27,068 nucleotides of DNA from a virus: the IMG/VR virus record IMGVR_UViG_3300044844_001322, positions 1-27,068 of that record. One strand, 5' to 3'. The notes beneath the pieces were generated by a model. That model saw nothing but the letters and a program-made list of their open reading frames with translations, had not been told where the DNA came from and ran no database searches. Positions 13,314 to 19,474 of this stretch are shown piece by piece; position 1 is the first letter of the stretch, and each line of letters begins with the position of its first letter. Made by a program: the position numbers and the translations under genes.

Positions 13314-13531
13314 GCGACAAGACTCACGAAGCTATGAAAGAACTCCATGCGTGGGCAAAGAAGCATAAAGCTTTTATAGAGCCTTATGATTCGCCAGATC
13401 ACTTTACTGTTACGTTCTACGATGCTGTTGGGATAGGAGTATCTGGCAAGCGAGAAGCTATTCATGTCTATGAAGTATCGCCAAATGCTACAAAATACGA
13501 ACGAAGAGAATATTTAGCGATTAGGGACTAA
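13310..13531 (+). CDS. hypothetical protein, 73 aa
   Basis: ATG 13310 overlaps the DUF551 stop, with SD CGGAGGAGTTGCC. N-terminal amphipathic helix (HEAMKELHAWAKKH), then a beta-rich half (FTVTFYDAVGIGVSG). I do not recognise it. Next gene begins directly after its stop. Confidence 0.65.
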   Translation: MSDKTHEAMKELHAWAKKHKAFIEPYDSPDHFTVTFYDAVGIGVSGKREAIHVYEVSPNATKYERREYLAIRD

Positions 13532-13645
13532 ATGGACGATCTAGTACTCGCAATGGCCATAGTGTTTGGCCTCGCATCAATTGGCTCTGACATTCGTGAC
13601 GGACTCTACAGGATTGCCGAGATAATGAATCTGAGGTGGAGGTAG
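13532..13645 (+). CDS. 37-aa small membrane protein
   Basis: ATG 13532 follows the previous TAA with no gap. Residues about 4-19 (LVLAMAIVFGLASIGS) are hydrophobic; the C-terminus is basic and its last codons (AGG TGG AGG TAG) serve as SD of the next gene at 13648. Tight packing and the shared SD support it; its own SD (TTAGGG) is modest. Confidence 0.5.
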   Translation: MDDLVLAMAIVFGLASIGSDIRDGLYRIAEIMNLRWR

Positions 13646-13647
13646 AT

Positions 13648-13830
13648 ATGAGCAAGACACCTGAAGAATTAGTAGAAGAATGGATACGCAGTAATGCCTC
13701 ATATCTTATGCCAATGCGTATTAGAGACACATTTTTCGCGGGCTATCACTCAAGAGACGAAGAAGTCGCAAAGCTAAAAGAAGAGATTGCGATGTGGAAG
13801 GCAGAGCTCAAAGAGGTTGGAAGTGAGTAA
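13648..13830 (+). CDS. KTPEEL-family small protein 1
   Basis: 60 aa from ATG 13648 (SD GGTGGAGGTAGAT). Opens with MSKTPEELVEEW, then TFFAGYHS, then a coiled-coil (EEVAKLKEEIAMWKAELKEV). Same layout as the next three genes: a KTPEEL-like opening and a (F/A)..AGY motif at about residue 30-38. Tandem paralogues by duplication. The AGY-containing helix is frequent in small phage proteins of unknown function. Confidence 0.7.
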   Translation: MSKTPEELVEEWIRSNASYLMPMRIRDTFFAGYHSRDEEVAKLKEEIAMWKAELKEVGSE

Positions 13831-14026
13831 AACGCTAATAGATTTGTTTCACTCCTGGTTAAATACGCAGCCTCCTTCGCCTGAGTTGTGTTATGGGTGC
13901 GCCTGTAAAGGATTTGAGGCTGGCTATAAAACCGCACATAACGCTCTATATGACCAGATACAATTCCTGGAAGCGCAGCTACGACAAGCTAATGGGATGG
14001 TTATGAGATTGGAGGCAGAGAAATGA
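13823..14026 (+). CDS. KTPEEL-family small protein 2, GTG start
   Basis: 67 aa. GTG 13823 with SD AGAGGTTGG, overlapping the previous stop; the deduced start MSKTLIDLFHSW aligns with the MSKTPEEL opening of its neighbours, and GFEAGYKTA matches their AGY motif. A Cys pair (CYGCACK) and a C-terminal coiled coil follow. ATGA overlap with the next gene. The alignment with its paralogues is what decides the GTG start. Confidence 0.65.
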   Translation: MSKTLIDLFHSWLNTQPPSPELCYGCACKGFEAGYKTAHNALYDQIQFLEAQLRQANGMVMRLEAEK

Positions 14027-14490
14027 GCAAGACACCTGAAGAGTTGGCGGATCGCATTGAACGACAAGCGATACTATACGTTAGTTTGTTAGCTAAGAAT
14101 GATCGCGAGTACTTTGCTACAAAGAGGGCATATATAGCTGGCTACGAAGAGGCAGAAGCTAGACACGAGGCTTATATACTAGCAGCAGAGAAAAACTTTA
14201 AGCGATTGCAGGCAAAGCTGGATCACTTTGCTAACGCCGATAAGGTAATCAACTCCCCGGAAAAACCGGATGGTTGCAACTCTTCGAATAATTCGAACGG
14301 TTGGATTTCGGTGAAGGATAGGTTGCCGGAGGATGGTGAAAACTACTTGGTACTCTTTAGAGTTAGAGGGGATAAGCATTCGCCATTTCAATTTGAGATC
14401 ACCTGGTTTGATAATACTTGGGATTTTCCAAGTACGCTTGAAGTCACCCACTACCTGCCGCTACCTGCCGCACCGAAGGAGGCACCATGA
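14023..14490 (+). CDS. KTPEEL-family protein 3 fused to DUF551
   Basis: 155 aa; SD TTGGAGGCAGAGAA, ATGA overlap. N-terminus MSKTPEELADRI, then AYIAGYEEA and a coiled-coil helix (to about 80). A Ser/Asn/Pro linker leads into a DUF551 domain at about 90-155: GWISVKDRLPEDG at its start and VTHYLPLPAAP at its end. This joins in one chain two modules that are separate in neighbouring genes, which suggests they act together. Function unknown. Confidence 0.8.
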   Translation: MSKTPEELADRIERQAILYVSLLAKNDREYFATKRAYIAGYEEAEARHEAYILAAEKNFKRLQAKLDHFANADKVINSPEKPDGCNSSNNSNGWISVKDRLPEDGENYLVLFRVRGDKHSPFQFEITWFDNTWDFPSTLEVTHYLPLPAAPKEAP

Positions 14491-14693
14491 CTAAGACGCC
14501 AGAACAACTAGCGGATGAATTCACGCAAGATTGGTGGGGGCATTATCGTGAGGACAACATGACTCTGGCTACACGGCAAGCATTCCTCGCTGGCTATAAG
14601 GCTGCCAAGCCAGAAATTGGAACGAGTGATTATCTGCAGTATCTTTACGTTACTTATTTATGCATCAAAGCAAAGGCCGAGAACGAGAAGTAA
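14487..14693 (+). CDS. KTPEEL-family small protein 4
   Basis: 68 aa, SD GAAGGAGGCACC, ATGA overlap with the previous stop. Opens MTKTPEQLADEF and contains AFLAGYKAAK, the closest match to the general phage AGY motif. It ends in a short helix. It is followed by an overlapping DUF551-like gene, repeating as two genes the arrangement fused in 14023-14490. Confidence 0.75.
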   Translation: MTKTPEQLADEFTQDWWGHYREDNMTLATRQAFLAGYKAAKPEIGTSDYLQYLYVTYLCIKAKAENEK

Positions 14694-14911
14694 AGTATGA
14701 GGGTTGGATGCTTGTCGAACAGGATCCGCCTGTGACAGGGAATTATATTGTTGCCGTTGAGCCCTATGAGCCTGTCATCGCTCTGTTCATTAAAGGCAAA
14801 GGATGGGACTTATGGGATACAATTCACACGGGGCTAGAACGCTACATAGTGGCGTGGATGCCATTACCAGAGATTAGTTATGGCAGAAGAAATAAACCAC
14901 AGCGCTCGTAA
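14660..14911 (+). CDS. DUF551-like protein
   Basis: Up to 83 aa. The stop is at 14911. Two starts compete: ATG 14660 has no SD but keeps the domain's first Trp (EGWMLVEQDPPVTGNY); ATG 14708 has SD GAGGG but loses it. The end (VAWMPLPE) matches the DUF551 signature T-H-W-M-P-L-P-E with His replaced by Ala. Its end overlaps the DUF2800 gene by 32 nt. Confidence 0.5.
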   Translation: MHQSKGREREVKYEGWMLVEQDPPVTGNYIVAVEPYEPVIALFIKGKGWDLWDTIHTGLERYIVAWMPLPEISYGRRNKPQRS

Positions 14912-15668
14912 ACACGCCCTCTGCTCTGCAAGCTCTGCGGAGCGGTGGCTAGAGTGCCCTGGCTCTGTCGGGCTCTCTATGACCGTCCCAGAGCCTCCTA
15001 CAAGCTCCTATGCGCTCGAGGGTACGGAGGCGCACGAGCTCTCAGAGAAGATTCTCGACCACTGGCTAAAGAATAACTACGACCTTAAGGACGAGTTTCT
15101 TCAGAGCACACGAGAGGGCCGTGAGGATATGTTCGACTTTGTGATGCAGTACGTTTACGCATGCGTTGAGGAAGCCATGGCGTTCGATAACACGCCGACT
15201 ATCCGCATCGAGCAGCGGCTTACGTTTAACGAGGACATGAAGATGTTCGGGACTGCTGACTTTATCGCCACAGGTGTTCAGGACGGAAAAGCCACGGGCG
15301 TTATCGTCGACCTTAAGTACGGGCGTGGCAAGAAGGTTAAGACTGAAGGGAATCCACAGCTTGCCTATTATGCGGTCGCCCTGCGCTCGTGCTCGAAGAA
15401 GAAGCTTGAGCAGATAAAGGTTCGGATCGTGCAGCCACGGGTAGAAGATGCTTCGACGTCTATTACATTTTCCAAAGACGACCTGGACGCTTGGGGCCTG
15501 AAACTTACACTAGGGGCGGAGCAAGCTTTATGGATGGCAGGAAAAGCAAAAGCCCCAATGTACAAGGAAGGTGGCTGGTGTTGGTTCTGTCCAGCGAAAC
15601 AGGTTTGTCCAGAGATCGCCAAGAAACTGAGCGAGAAGCTCGTTGACCAGTTCCCTGACGACCTCTAA
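14880..15668 (+). CDS. DUF2800 PD-(D/E)XK-type nuclease
   Basis: 262 aa. DUF2800 proteins are RecB/Cas4-like phage nucleases. Seen here: HALCSASSAERWLECPGS near the N-terminus, GTEAHELSE (helix with the conserved Glu/His), GTADFIATG (catalytic Asp), VIVDLKYGRGKKV (D-x-K pair), NPQLAYYA (Gln motif), and a C-terminal CWFCPAKQVCPE cysteine cluster that with Cys15 or Cys26 could hold a metal or Fe-S cluster. In many phages it pairs with DUF2815 SSB, also here. Likely role is recombination or end processing. Last gene of the rightward unit; its stop lies 3 nt from the convergent regulator. Confidence 0.9.
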   Translation: MAEEINHSARKHALCSASSAERWLECPGSVGLSMTVPEPPTSSYALEGTEAHELSEKILDHWLKNNYDLKDEFLQSTREGREDMFDFVMQYVYACVEEAMAFDNTPTIRIEQRLTFNEDMKMFGTADFIATGVQDGKATGVIVDLKYGRGKKVKTEGNPQLAYYAVALRSCSKKKLEQIKVRIVQPRVEDASTSITFSKDDLDAWGLKLTLGAEQALWMAGKAKAPMYKEGGWCWFCPAKQVCPEIAKKLSEKLVDQFPDDL

Positions 15669-15671
15669 ACA

Positions 15672-15950
15672 TCACTCGGGCGTAGCCGCCATATCGAAGT
15701 GCTCTCGAGCGATGGCCTCGATGCGAACAAGAGGAAGGCCTGAGAGCCGTGCGAGAGTCTTCCAGTGCTTCGACGGAATTGGCCGTGTGAGCCACATGCG
15801 GACTGCATAGACCGAGATGTCCTCTTCGTATGCAATGACCACATCACCACGCCGTTTGCCGCCTTTCTTTGCTATAACAGTAAGGAGCTCCTCGATTCCC
15901 TCTTGGTGCTCCTTCTCGCTCAGACACTTTGCTACTCCTATCTTTGGCAT
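15672..15950 (-). CDS. Cro/YdaS-like HTH regulator
   Basis: 92 aa; SD AAGGAGGCGAA, directly after the stop of the partner gene. Residues about 35-80 are a helix-turn-helix: DVVIAYEEDISVYAVRMWLT, then RPIPSKHWKTLARLSGLP, close to the Cro/YdaS pattern (V..W..R.IP..HW..L). N-terminal 30 residues are an extra charged helix. It is the only clear phage transcription regulator in the window. Its promoter region at 16150-16205 contains a palindrome overlapping the -10 and a second half-site, so autorepression is likely. The AGTTGACAC sites elsewhere may be its operators; untested. Confidence 0.8.
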   Translation of the reverse strand: MPKIGVAKCLSEKEHQEGIEELLTVIAKKGGKRRGDVVIAYEEDISVYAVRMWLTRPIPSKHWKTLARLSGLPLVRIEAIAREHFDMAATPE

Positions 15951-15959
15951 TTCGCCTCC

Positions 15960-16139
15960 TTATCCAAATATCGTTTCCATAACTAGGTCAAAGAGGTCTT
16001 CGGGATGTGTGTTCGTTTCAGCTGCTAGTTTGTCAAAGCTGCCGCTCACAACAACGCCTATCCCAGTTCTTTCCGCTATAAACTCAAACCCCTCATGTTC
16101 AATGAGGTATTTGCCATCTTTAGCTTCAAGTATTTTCAC
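15960..16139 (-). CDS. 59-aa small protein cotranscribed with the HTH regulator
   Basis: GTG 16139 follows CAGGGGGCAAGA (G-rich SD). The product opens KILEAKDGKYLIEHEGFEFI, a beta-rich segment, then VVVSGSFDKLAAE and a short helix. The TAA is followed immediately by GGAGGCGAAATG of the regulator, so both are one leftward operon. It might be a regulator partner or inhibitor; no family recognised. The gene is easy to miss because it starts with GTG. Confidence 0.65.
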   Translation of the reverse strand: MKILEAKDGKYLIEHEGFEFIAERTGIGVVVSGSFDKLAAETNTHPEDLFDLVMETIFG

Positions 16140-16156
16140 TCTTGCCCCCTGTATTT

Positions 16157-16205
16157 AGTTGATACATTGTGTCAACTATGCCAGTGTATAGATGCAGTGT
16201 CAACT
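16157..16205 (-). promoter_or_regulatory. leftward promoter and operator palindrome
   Basis: On the minus strand TTGACA (16203-16198), 17-bp spacer, CATAGT (16180-16175) is a good sigma70-type promoter for the regulator pair. A 21-bp near-perfect palindrome, AGTTGA-N9-TCAACT (16157-16177), overlaps its -10 and start, and a further half-site GTGTCAACT (16197-16205) covers the -35. This layout fits an autorepressed divergent control region. Confidence 0.65.
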
Positions 16206-16223
16206 TTTTTAGGAGGCTTAAAT

Positions 16224-16301
16224 ATGATGGCGGTTATATTCTCACTATTATCTCTGCTCGTAATCGACGTGCTTTTGGCTATCGCATTCTTTAGGAGGTA
16301 A
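16224..16301 (+). CDS. 25-aa membrane micropeptide that carries the next gene's SD
   Basis: ATG 16224 follows TTTTTTAGGAGGCTTAAAT, a full-strength SD. The peptide is almost all hydrophobic (MAVIFSLLSLLVIDVLLAIAFF region) ending in RR; the last codons TTT AGG AGG TAA are themselves the SD for ATG 16307. A strong SD, a coherent membrane segment and the shared downstream SD make it credible despite its size. It may be a real single-pass micropeptide or mainly a coupling leader. Confidence 0.6.
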   Translation: MMAVIFSLLSLLVIDVLLAIAFFRR

Positions 16302-16306
16302 GGCGT

Positions 16307-17206
16307 ATGGAATTCTACAAATACACAGACTCGTGGAGCTTCCTAAAGCAGTTCAATCTTCAAACACACTTTGAGAGCCGAGAGCAGTGGTGGGAGCTTC
16401 AAGAGTACATATCGGAAATGCACGATTCTCCGTTCATGTACCGCAGGGTGCTGCTGGAGAAGAAGTGGATTGCCAACGAGCGCCCGTACTACCATTGCTA
16501 TCCGGCAATCCTGCCGATGCTGATGAAGCTAAAGCTCGACATTCCCTGCTCATCGTTGAGGGGGGTGGAGGTTGAGCCCATCGAAGTGCGGTTGCCGAAA
16601 GACCAAAAAGACGGCCCGTTTGCCTGGGGGAATCACCATGTTCGCACGGTTTTCTTCGGCATTCAGCCGATGCCAAGGGAAGTTGGAAGCGAAGAGCTCA
16701 TCGACGGCATCTGCATCTGCTTTGATATCGGAGAGGTTTCAGAACTCAACGAACCGATATACTCATTTCGGTTCTTTCCACTCAGAGACGACCTGACAAT
16801 CGACGAGGCGTCCAAGCTATTCACCAAACATCACACAGCGGATGAGGGAATGCAGATACCATCTGAGATTGCCGAGAACATAATTAAATTATGCGCTTGC
16901 CTTGCTCTAATTTCCCAAGATTCTGACATCATCACGCCCGATGTGCTGAAGAGGCATGAGAAGGAGTGGATTGAGGCGAGCGAGGAGCGAAAGGCGCAGA
17001 TGGTAGAAATGGCCAAGAGCCGAGGCAAGAACGGCTGGAACGTAGGCGCAGAGATAGAGTACTCGCCACACTATAGGCGACCCCACCCAGCTCTTGTGCG
17101 AGTCGGAAAAGGGCGTATATCTGCTCGTATAGTCATGCGACGTGGGTCAGTAGTTCATAGGGCTAAGATAGTGAACGTACCGAGCGGATTCGATGGGAAT
17201 AGTTAG
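16307..17206 (+). CDS. conserved hypothetical protein with 'YSPHYRRPH' C-terminal motif
   Basis: 299 aa, SD TTAGGAGGTAAGGCGT. The C-terminal region (about 235-299) has a block I recognise from proteins in phages, plasmids and genomic islands: EIEYSPHYRRPHPALV, then VGKGR, then MRRGSVVHRAKIVNVPSGF. The N-terminal 230 residues are mixed alpha/beta with FFPLRDDLTIDEA. The conserved Tyr/Arg/His and basic block suggests RNA or nucleotide binding, but no function is known to me. It is the main gene of the 16224-17872 unit and overlaps the next gene by 14 nt. Confidence 0.8.
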   Translation: MEFYKYTDSWSFLKQFNLQTHFESREQWWELQEYISEMHDSPFMYRRVLLEKKWIANERPYYHCYPAILPMLMKLKLDIPCSSLRGVEVEPIEVRLPKDQKDGPFAWGNHHVRTVFFGIQPMPREVGSEELIDGICICFDIGEVSELNEPIYSFRFFPLRDDLTIDEASKLFTKHHTADEGMQIPSEIAENIIKLCACLALISQDSDIITPDVLKRHEKEWIEASEERKAQMVEMAKSRGKNGWNVGAEIEYSPHYRRPHPALVRVGKGRISARIVMRRGSVVHRAKIVNVPSGFDGNS

Positions 17207-17423
17207 CGTCTTAAATTTCTCTACTCCAAGGTATAAGGTCTGTGTATGGAGAGCAGTCCCATACGAGCCTACAGGATTTACAGATATTCAGATGCTCGCC
17301 ATGAGGCTTCAAGATACCCACGCCCTGCAGGAGCTTGCCGAGGAGCTCTGTAGGCAGCCTGGTGTTTTGCAAGTAGAGGTTCTCGATTGGGACAATAACG
17401 GAGTACACTGTTTTAATGAGTAG
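17193..17423 (+). CDS. hypothetical protein, 76 aa
   Basis: ATG 17193 in the end of the previous gene, SD GAGCGGA. Beta-rich start (VLNFSTPRYKVCVWRAV), then a helix (LQDTHALQELAEELCRQ) and a final strand. This beta-alpha-beta pattern could be a small ferredoxin-like fold, but nothing decisive is seen. Overlaps the next gene by 8 nt. Confidence 0.65.
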   Translation: MGIVSVLNFSTPRYKVCVWRAVPYEPTGFTDIQMLAMRLQDTHALQELAEELCRQPGVLQVEVLDWDNNGVHCFNE

Positions 17424-17679
17424 AAGCTGGACCGAATCTGAATACACCTGCTCTCAGGATATCTGGGAGTTTATTGACCTACAGGTTGCACGTCTTGAGC
17501 TGCAGCAGGAGGAAGGTTTCGTTACCTCTTCCGAAGCTTGTAAGCTTATATTGTTTGGCAAGAAGGAGATGTTAGATGCCTTTGCCAGTTTTGTTCATGA
17601 ACATTCGAAAAGATTAAAGGAGATCGCAGATGACCATAGTATCCCCCTATCAGAAGACCCAGAAGACCAGTACTCCTAA
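17416..17679 (+). CDS. hypothetical protein, 87 aa
   Basis: ATG 17416 overlaps the previous stop. Mostly helical and acidic (WEFIDLQVARLELQQEEGFV, then MLDAFASFVHEHSKRLKEIA). No family recognised. Overlaps the following DUF551-like gene by 50 nt, large for this phage, so one of the two ends may be of low importance. Confidence 0.6.
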   Translation: MSRSWTESEYTCSQDIWEFIDLQVARLELQQEEGFVTSSEACKLILFGKKEMLDAFASFVHEHSKRLKEIADDHSIPLSEDPEDQYS

Positions 17680-17872
17680 AGATGATTTCTGGAAAGAAGT
17701 GTCTGAAGGTTTGCCGAGCGAGGAAGAGGCTCTCTACCTTGTAGTGCAGAAATTCGGAGGCTCGCAATATCTCGGATTCGCATACCTTAGAAAGAACGGC
17801 GATGGCGTACTTCAGTTCACTAAGGAAGATGTAACGCATTGGGCTCCTCCTCCTCGCTTCCCGCAGGAATAG
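17630..17872 (+). CDS. DUF551-like protein, 80 aa
   Basis: ATG 17630 with SD AAGGAGATCGCAG. The second half resembles DUF551: FWKEVSEGLPSEEEALYLVV at the start and DVTHWAPPPRFP at the end, with the THW..P signature. The first ~18 residues are a polar Thr/Lys/Ser leader. It is the fourth DUF551-type domain of the window. SD and signature both support the start. Confidence 0.7.
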   Translation: MTIVSPYQKTQKTSTPKDDFWKEVSEGLPSEEEALYLVVQKFGGSQYLGFAYLRKNGDGVLQFTKEDVTHWAPPPRFPQE

Positions 17873-17874
17873 TT

Positions 17875-18156
17875 ATGGCCGAAACCAGAGATGGTAAAAA
17901 AGTCACGCTCAACAAACCGTTCAGAACTCCTGACGGGCCGAAAAAGTTTGCGGTTTACGTCAAGAATGATAAAGGTAATGTCGTTCGGGTTAACTTTGGA
18001 GATCCAGAAATGGAAATCAAAAGAGATGACCCAGACCGTAGAAGAAACTTCAGGGCTAGGCATAACTGCGATAACCCAGGCCCTAAGTGGGGCGCTCGGT
18101 GGTGGAGCTGCAAATTCTGGAGCGCTAAATCTGTGTCGGATATTTTAGATGACTGA
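17875..18156 (+). CDS. conserved phage protein, Cys/Trp-rich 'RARHNCDNPGP' type
   Basis: 93 aa from ATG 17875 (SD GCAGGAATAGTT). It matches a small protein known from many large phages: GKKVTLNKPFRTP, then KKFAVYVKNDKGNVVRVNFG, then EIKRDDPDRRRNFRARH, then NCDNPGPKWGARWWSCKFW. The Cys...Cys/His spacing could bind a metal. In related phages this module also occurs as part of larger proteins. I know it only as a domain of unknown function, possibly DUF6321, but I am not certain of the number. Confidence 0.75.
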   Translation: MAETRDGKKVTLNKPFRTPDGPKKFAVYVKNDKGNVVRVNFGDPEMEIKRDDPDRRRNFRARHNCDNPGPKWGARWWSCKFWSAKSVSDILDD

Positions 18157-18235
18157 ATTATACATCTTAAGATCCATAATCATCTTCCTGCTTGAAGTTT
18201 CGAGCGGGACCTATACTTACGAAGGATTAAAAACC

Positions 18236-18394
18236 ATGCCGCTTACAAAGAAAGGTAAAACCATTAAGAAAGAACTCCAGAAAGAATATGGCAAGAAGAA
18301 GGGCGAAAGCATTCTTTACGCTATGGAAAAGAAGGGTACTGCAAAGGGCATCACTAAGAAGACTGCCAAGAAGAAAACAAGTAAGAGAAAATAA
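18236..18394 (+). CDS. 52-aa Lys-rich phage protein (MPLTKKGKTI type)
   Basis: ATG 18236 chosen because the product then begins MPLTKKGKTIKKELQKEYG, the usual start of a small phage protein type with YGKKKGESILYAMEKKGT and a Lys-rich tail. The SD AAGGA is 11 nt upstream. An in-frame ATG at 18149 would add a hydrophobic 29-residue extension that overlaps the previous stop (ATGACTGA); it is less likely. Strong positive charge suggests DNA or RNA contact; function unknown. Confidence 0.7.
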   Translation: MPLTKKGKTIKKELQKEYGKKKGESILYAMEKKGTAKGITKKTAKKKTSKRK

Positions 18395-18403
18395 CTTTTC
18401 CTT

Positions 18404-18637
18404 ATGACAGTTAAAAAGAAAACTAAATCTTCCTCCGAGAGCCCTAAAGAGCTCTCGGAGCTTCTCCTTCTCGGGCACCTCATCAAATACAATCTGTACA
18501 TGCTCGGGAAAGCAACGGTATTTGCCGCTGTGATGGCAAAGTCGAAAGATCTTAACACAGCGTTATTGGACACCGAAAAAGCCATGTCGGAACTCGACTT
18601 AGACACCAAAATGCGAAAAGAGCAAAAAGACTCTTAA
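18404..18637 (+). CDS. hypothetical protein, 77 aa
   Basis: ATG 18404, no clear SD. Basic start, then two helices (LSELLLLGHLIKYNLYML and ATVFAAVMAKSKDLNTALL), the first partly hydrophobic, and a charged end. Contains a 10-bp inverted repeat at 18433-18442/18451-18460 in its own coding sequence. No family recognised; coding is supported mainly by position and composition. Confidence 0.55.
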   Translation: MTVKKKTKSSSESPKELSELLLLGHLIKYNLYMLGKATVFAAVMAKSKDLNTALLDTEKAMSELDLDTKMRKEQKDS

Positions 18638-18696
18638 GCTTTCGCTGATATTCTCCGAAACTCTTTAAGCAAGAAGGACATCAAAGTTCTTCAGTG

Positions 18697-18715
18697 ATGT
18701 TGACGTGAACAACAT
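18697..18715 (+). promoter_or_regulatory. 5' UTR hairpin with TGACGTGA loop (copy 3)
   Basis: AUGUUG-ACGUGAA-CAACAU is a perfect 6-bp stem ending 14 nt before ATG 18730, next to CTTAGGAGGCAAT. It keeps TGACGTGA of the 486 and 1600 copies, but the stem sequence is wholly different, so pairing is maintained by different bases. Confidence 0.6.
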
Positions 18716-18729
18716 GCTTAGGAGGCAAT

Positions 18730-18999
18730 ATGAGAATAGTTCTTTTCCTTACAACCACAATCGCTATGACGGGCTGCATGAGCTTTGCGCCGTCTCCCTT
18801 TCAGAAAGGCTCAGTAGTGCTCGCAGGAGACGCAGAGGGCGTAGAAGCCCTTATGGATGGCCTAAACGGCTTTGTAGCCAACGGTCACACCCAGGACCCT
18901 ATGGGCGACTCTGCACACTGGAAGCACCGCAAAGAGCAGGAGACCCAGCGCACAAGGCGCTCTGGGCTCTTCCAAAAGATTACTGGTACGGAGAAATAG
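18730..18999 (+). CDS. small lipoprotein, 89 aa
   Basis: ATG 18730 behind CTTAGGAGGCAAT, which is the SD with the longest match (13 nt) to the predicted small RNA at 20250-20378. Residues 1-16 form a signal peptide ending in a lipobox, AMTGC, so the mature protein would be lipid-anchored at Cys16. The rest is polar, rich in His/Gln/Arg. A lipoprotein next to a membrane protein gene suggests an envelope pair. Function unknown; an outer-membrane spanin cannot be excluded but lies outside the lysis cluster. Confidence 0.75.
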   Translation: MRIVLFLTTTIAMTGCMSFAPSPFQKGSVVLAGDAEGVEALMDGLNGFVANGHTQDPMGDSAHWKHRKEQETQRTRRSGLFQKITGTEK

Positions 19000-19001
19000 G
19001 T

Positions 19002-19208
19002 ATGAAGGCAGCGCTACATTGGTATTCACAAACCGCACGGCTTGTCGGCTACCCAATTCTCTTCATCATTCTCATGACCGCAGTCGAGAAGATGATGTTT
19101 ACAGTAACGTGCTCACTAGGAGGCTATCAGTGCGAGTACAGCCTGATGGCACAAAAAGGAGTGCAGGACTATGTTGGGGATCTTGTGACGAGCAGACCTA
19201 AAGAATAA
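19002..19208 (+). CDS. 68-aa membrane protein next to the lipoprotein
   Basis: ATG 19002, 2 nt after the lipoprotein stop, weak SD. Residues about 13-31 (LVGYPILFIILMTAVEKMM region) are a membrane segment; two cysteines (TCSLGGYQCEY) follow on the far side and could form a disulfide. Probably acts at the inner membrane with the preceding lipoprotein; no family recognised. The hairpin at 19214-19234 follows. Confidence 0.65.
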   Translation: MKAALHWYSQTARLVGYPILFIILMTAVEKMMFTVTCSLGGYQCEYSLMAQKGVQDYVGDLVTSRPKE

Positions 19209-19213
19209 TATCC

Positions 19214-19234
19214 CAGTGGGGGCGGAAGTCGCCC
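19214..19234 (+). terminator. 8-bp G/C hairpin ahead of an SD
   Basis: TGGGGGCG, loop GAAGT, CGCCCCCA is a perfect 8-bp stem. It is followed by TCTTTAGGAGGCTCT and ATG 19253. It may end the lipoprotein transcript or shield the 5' end of the next one; there is only a very short T-run. Confidence 0.5.
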
Positions 19235-19252
19235 CCATCTTTAGGAGGCTCT

Positions 19253-19474
19253 ATGAATCGAGGCGCACGAGCCCTTTACGAAAAGTATGGATTTCGCTCA
19301 AAGCACGACAAGAAATCATTTGAGCACGGCACTCTCTCGCTTAAAAAAGAGCTCGAGGAATGGATCAAGGATAAGATGAAGGGAGAGCGAGGAGATGCGT
19401 TCTCCTTGGGCCAAGACGATGGCCTCCAGTGGGTTCTTGACCACCTACAGTTTATTTTTGACGAAGAGCAATAA
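19253..19474 (+). CDS. hypothetical protein, 73 aa
   Basis: ATG 19253 after TTTAGGAGGCTCT. A helical protein with many Lys/Glu/Asp (LKKELEEWIKDKMKGERGD, then DDGLQWVLDHLQFIF). No family recognised. Its 3' end overlaps the end of the convergent 19452-20009 gene by 23 nt. Confidence 0.65.
   Translation: MNRGARALYEKYGFRSKHDKKSFEHGTLSLKKELEEWIKDKMKGERGDAFSLGQDDGLQWVLDHLQFIFDEEQ

Noticed and set aside
18149-18235. 29-residue hydrophobic extension of the Lys-rich protein at 18236
   Set aside because: The conserved protein type begins at MPLTKKG and the extension has no SD of its own; kept only as an alternative start.
18705-19001. Upstream in-frame extension of the 19002 membrane protein
   Set aside because: It reads the lipoprotein gene in another frame and is Arg-rich shadow sequence.
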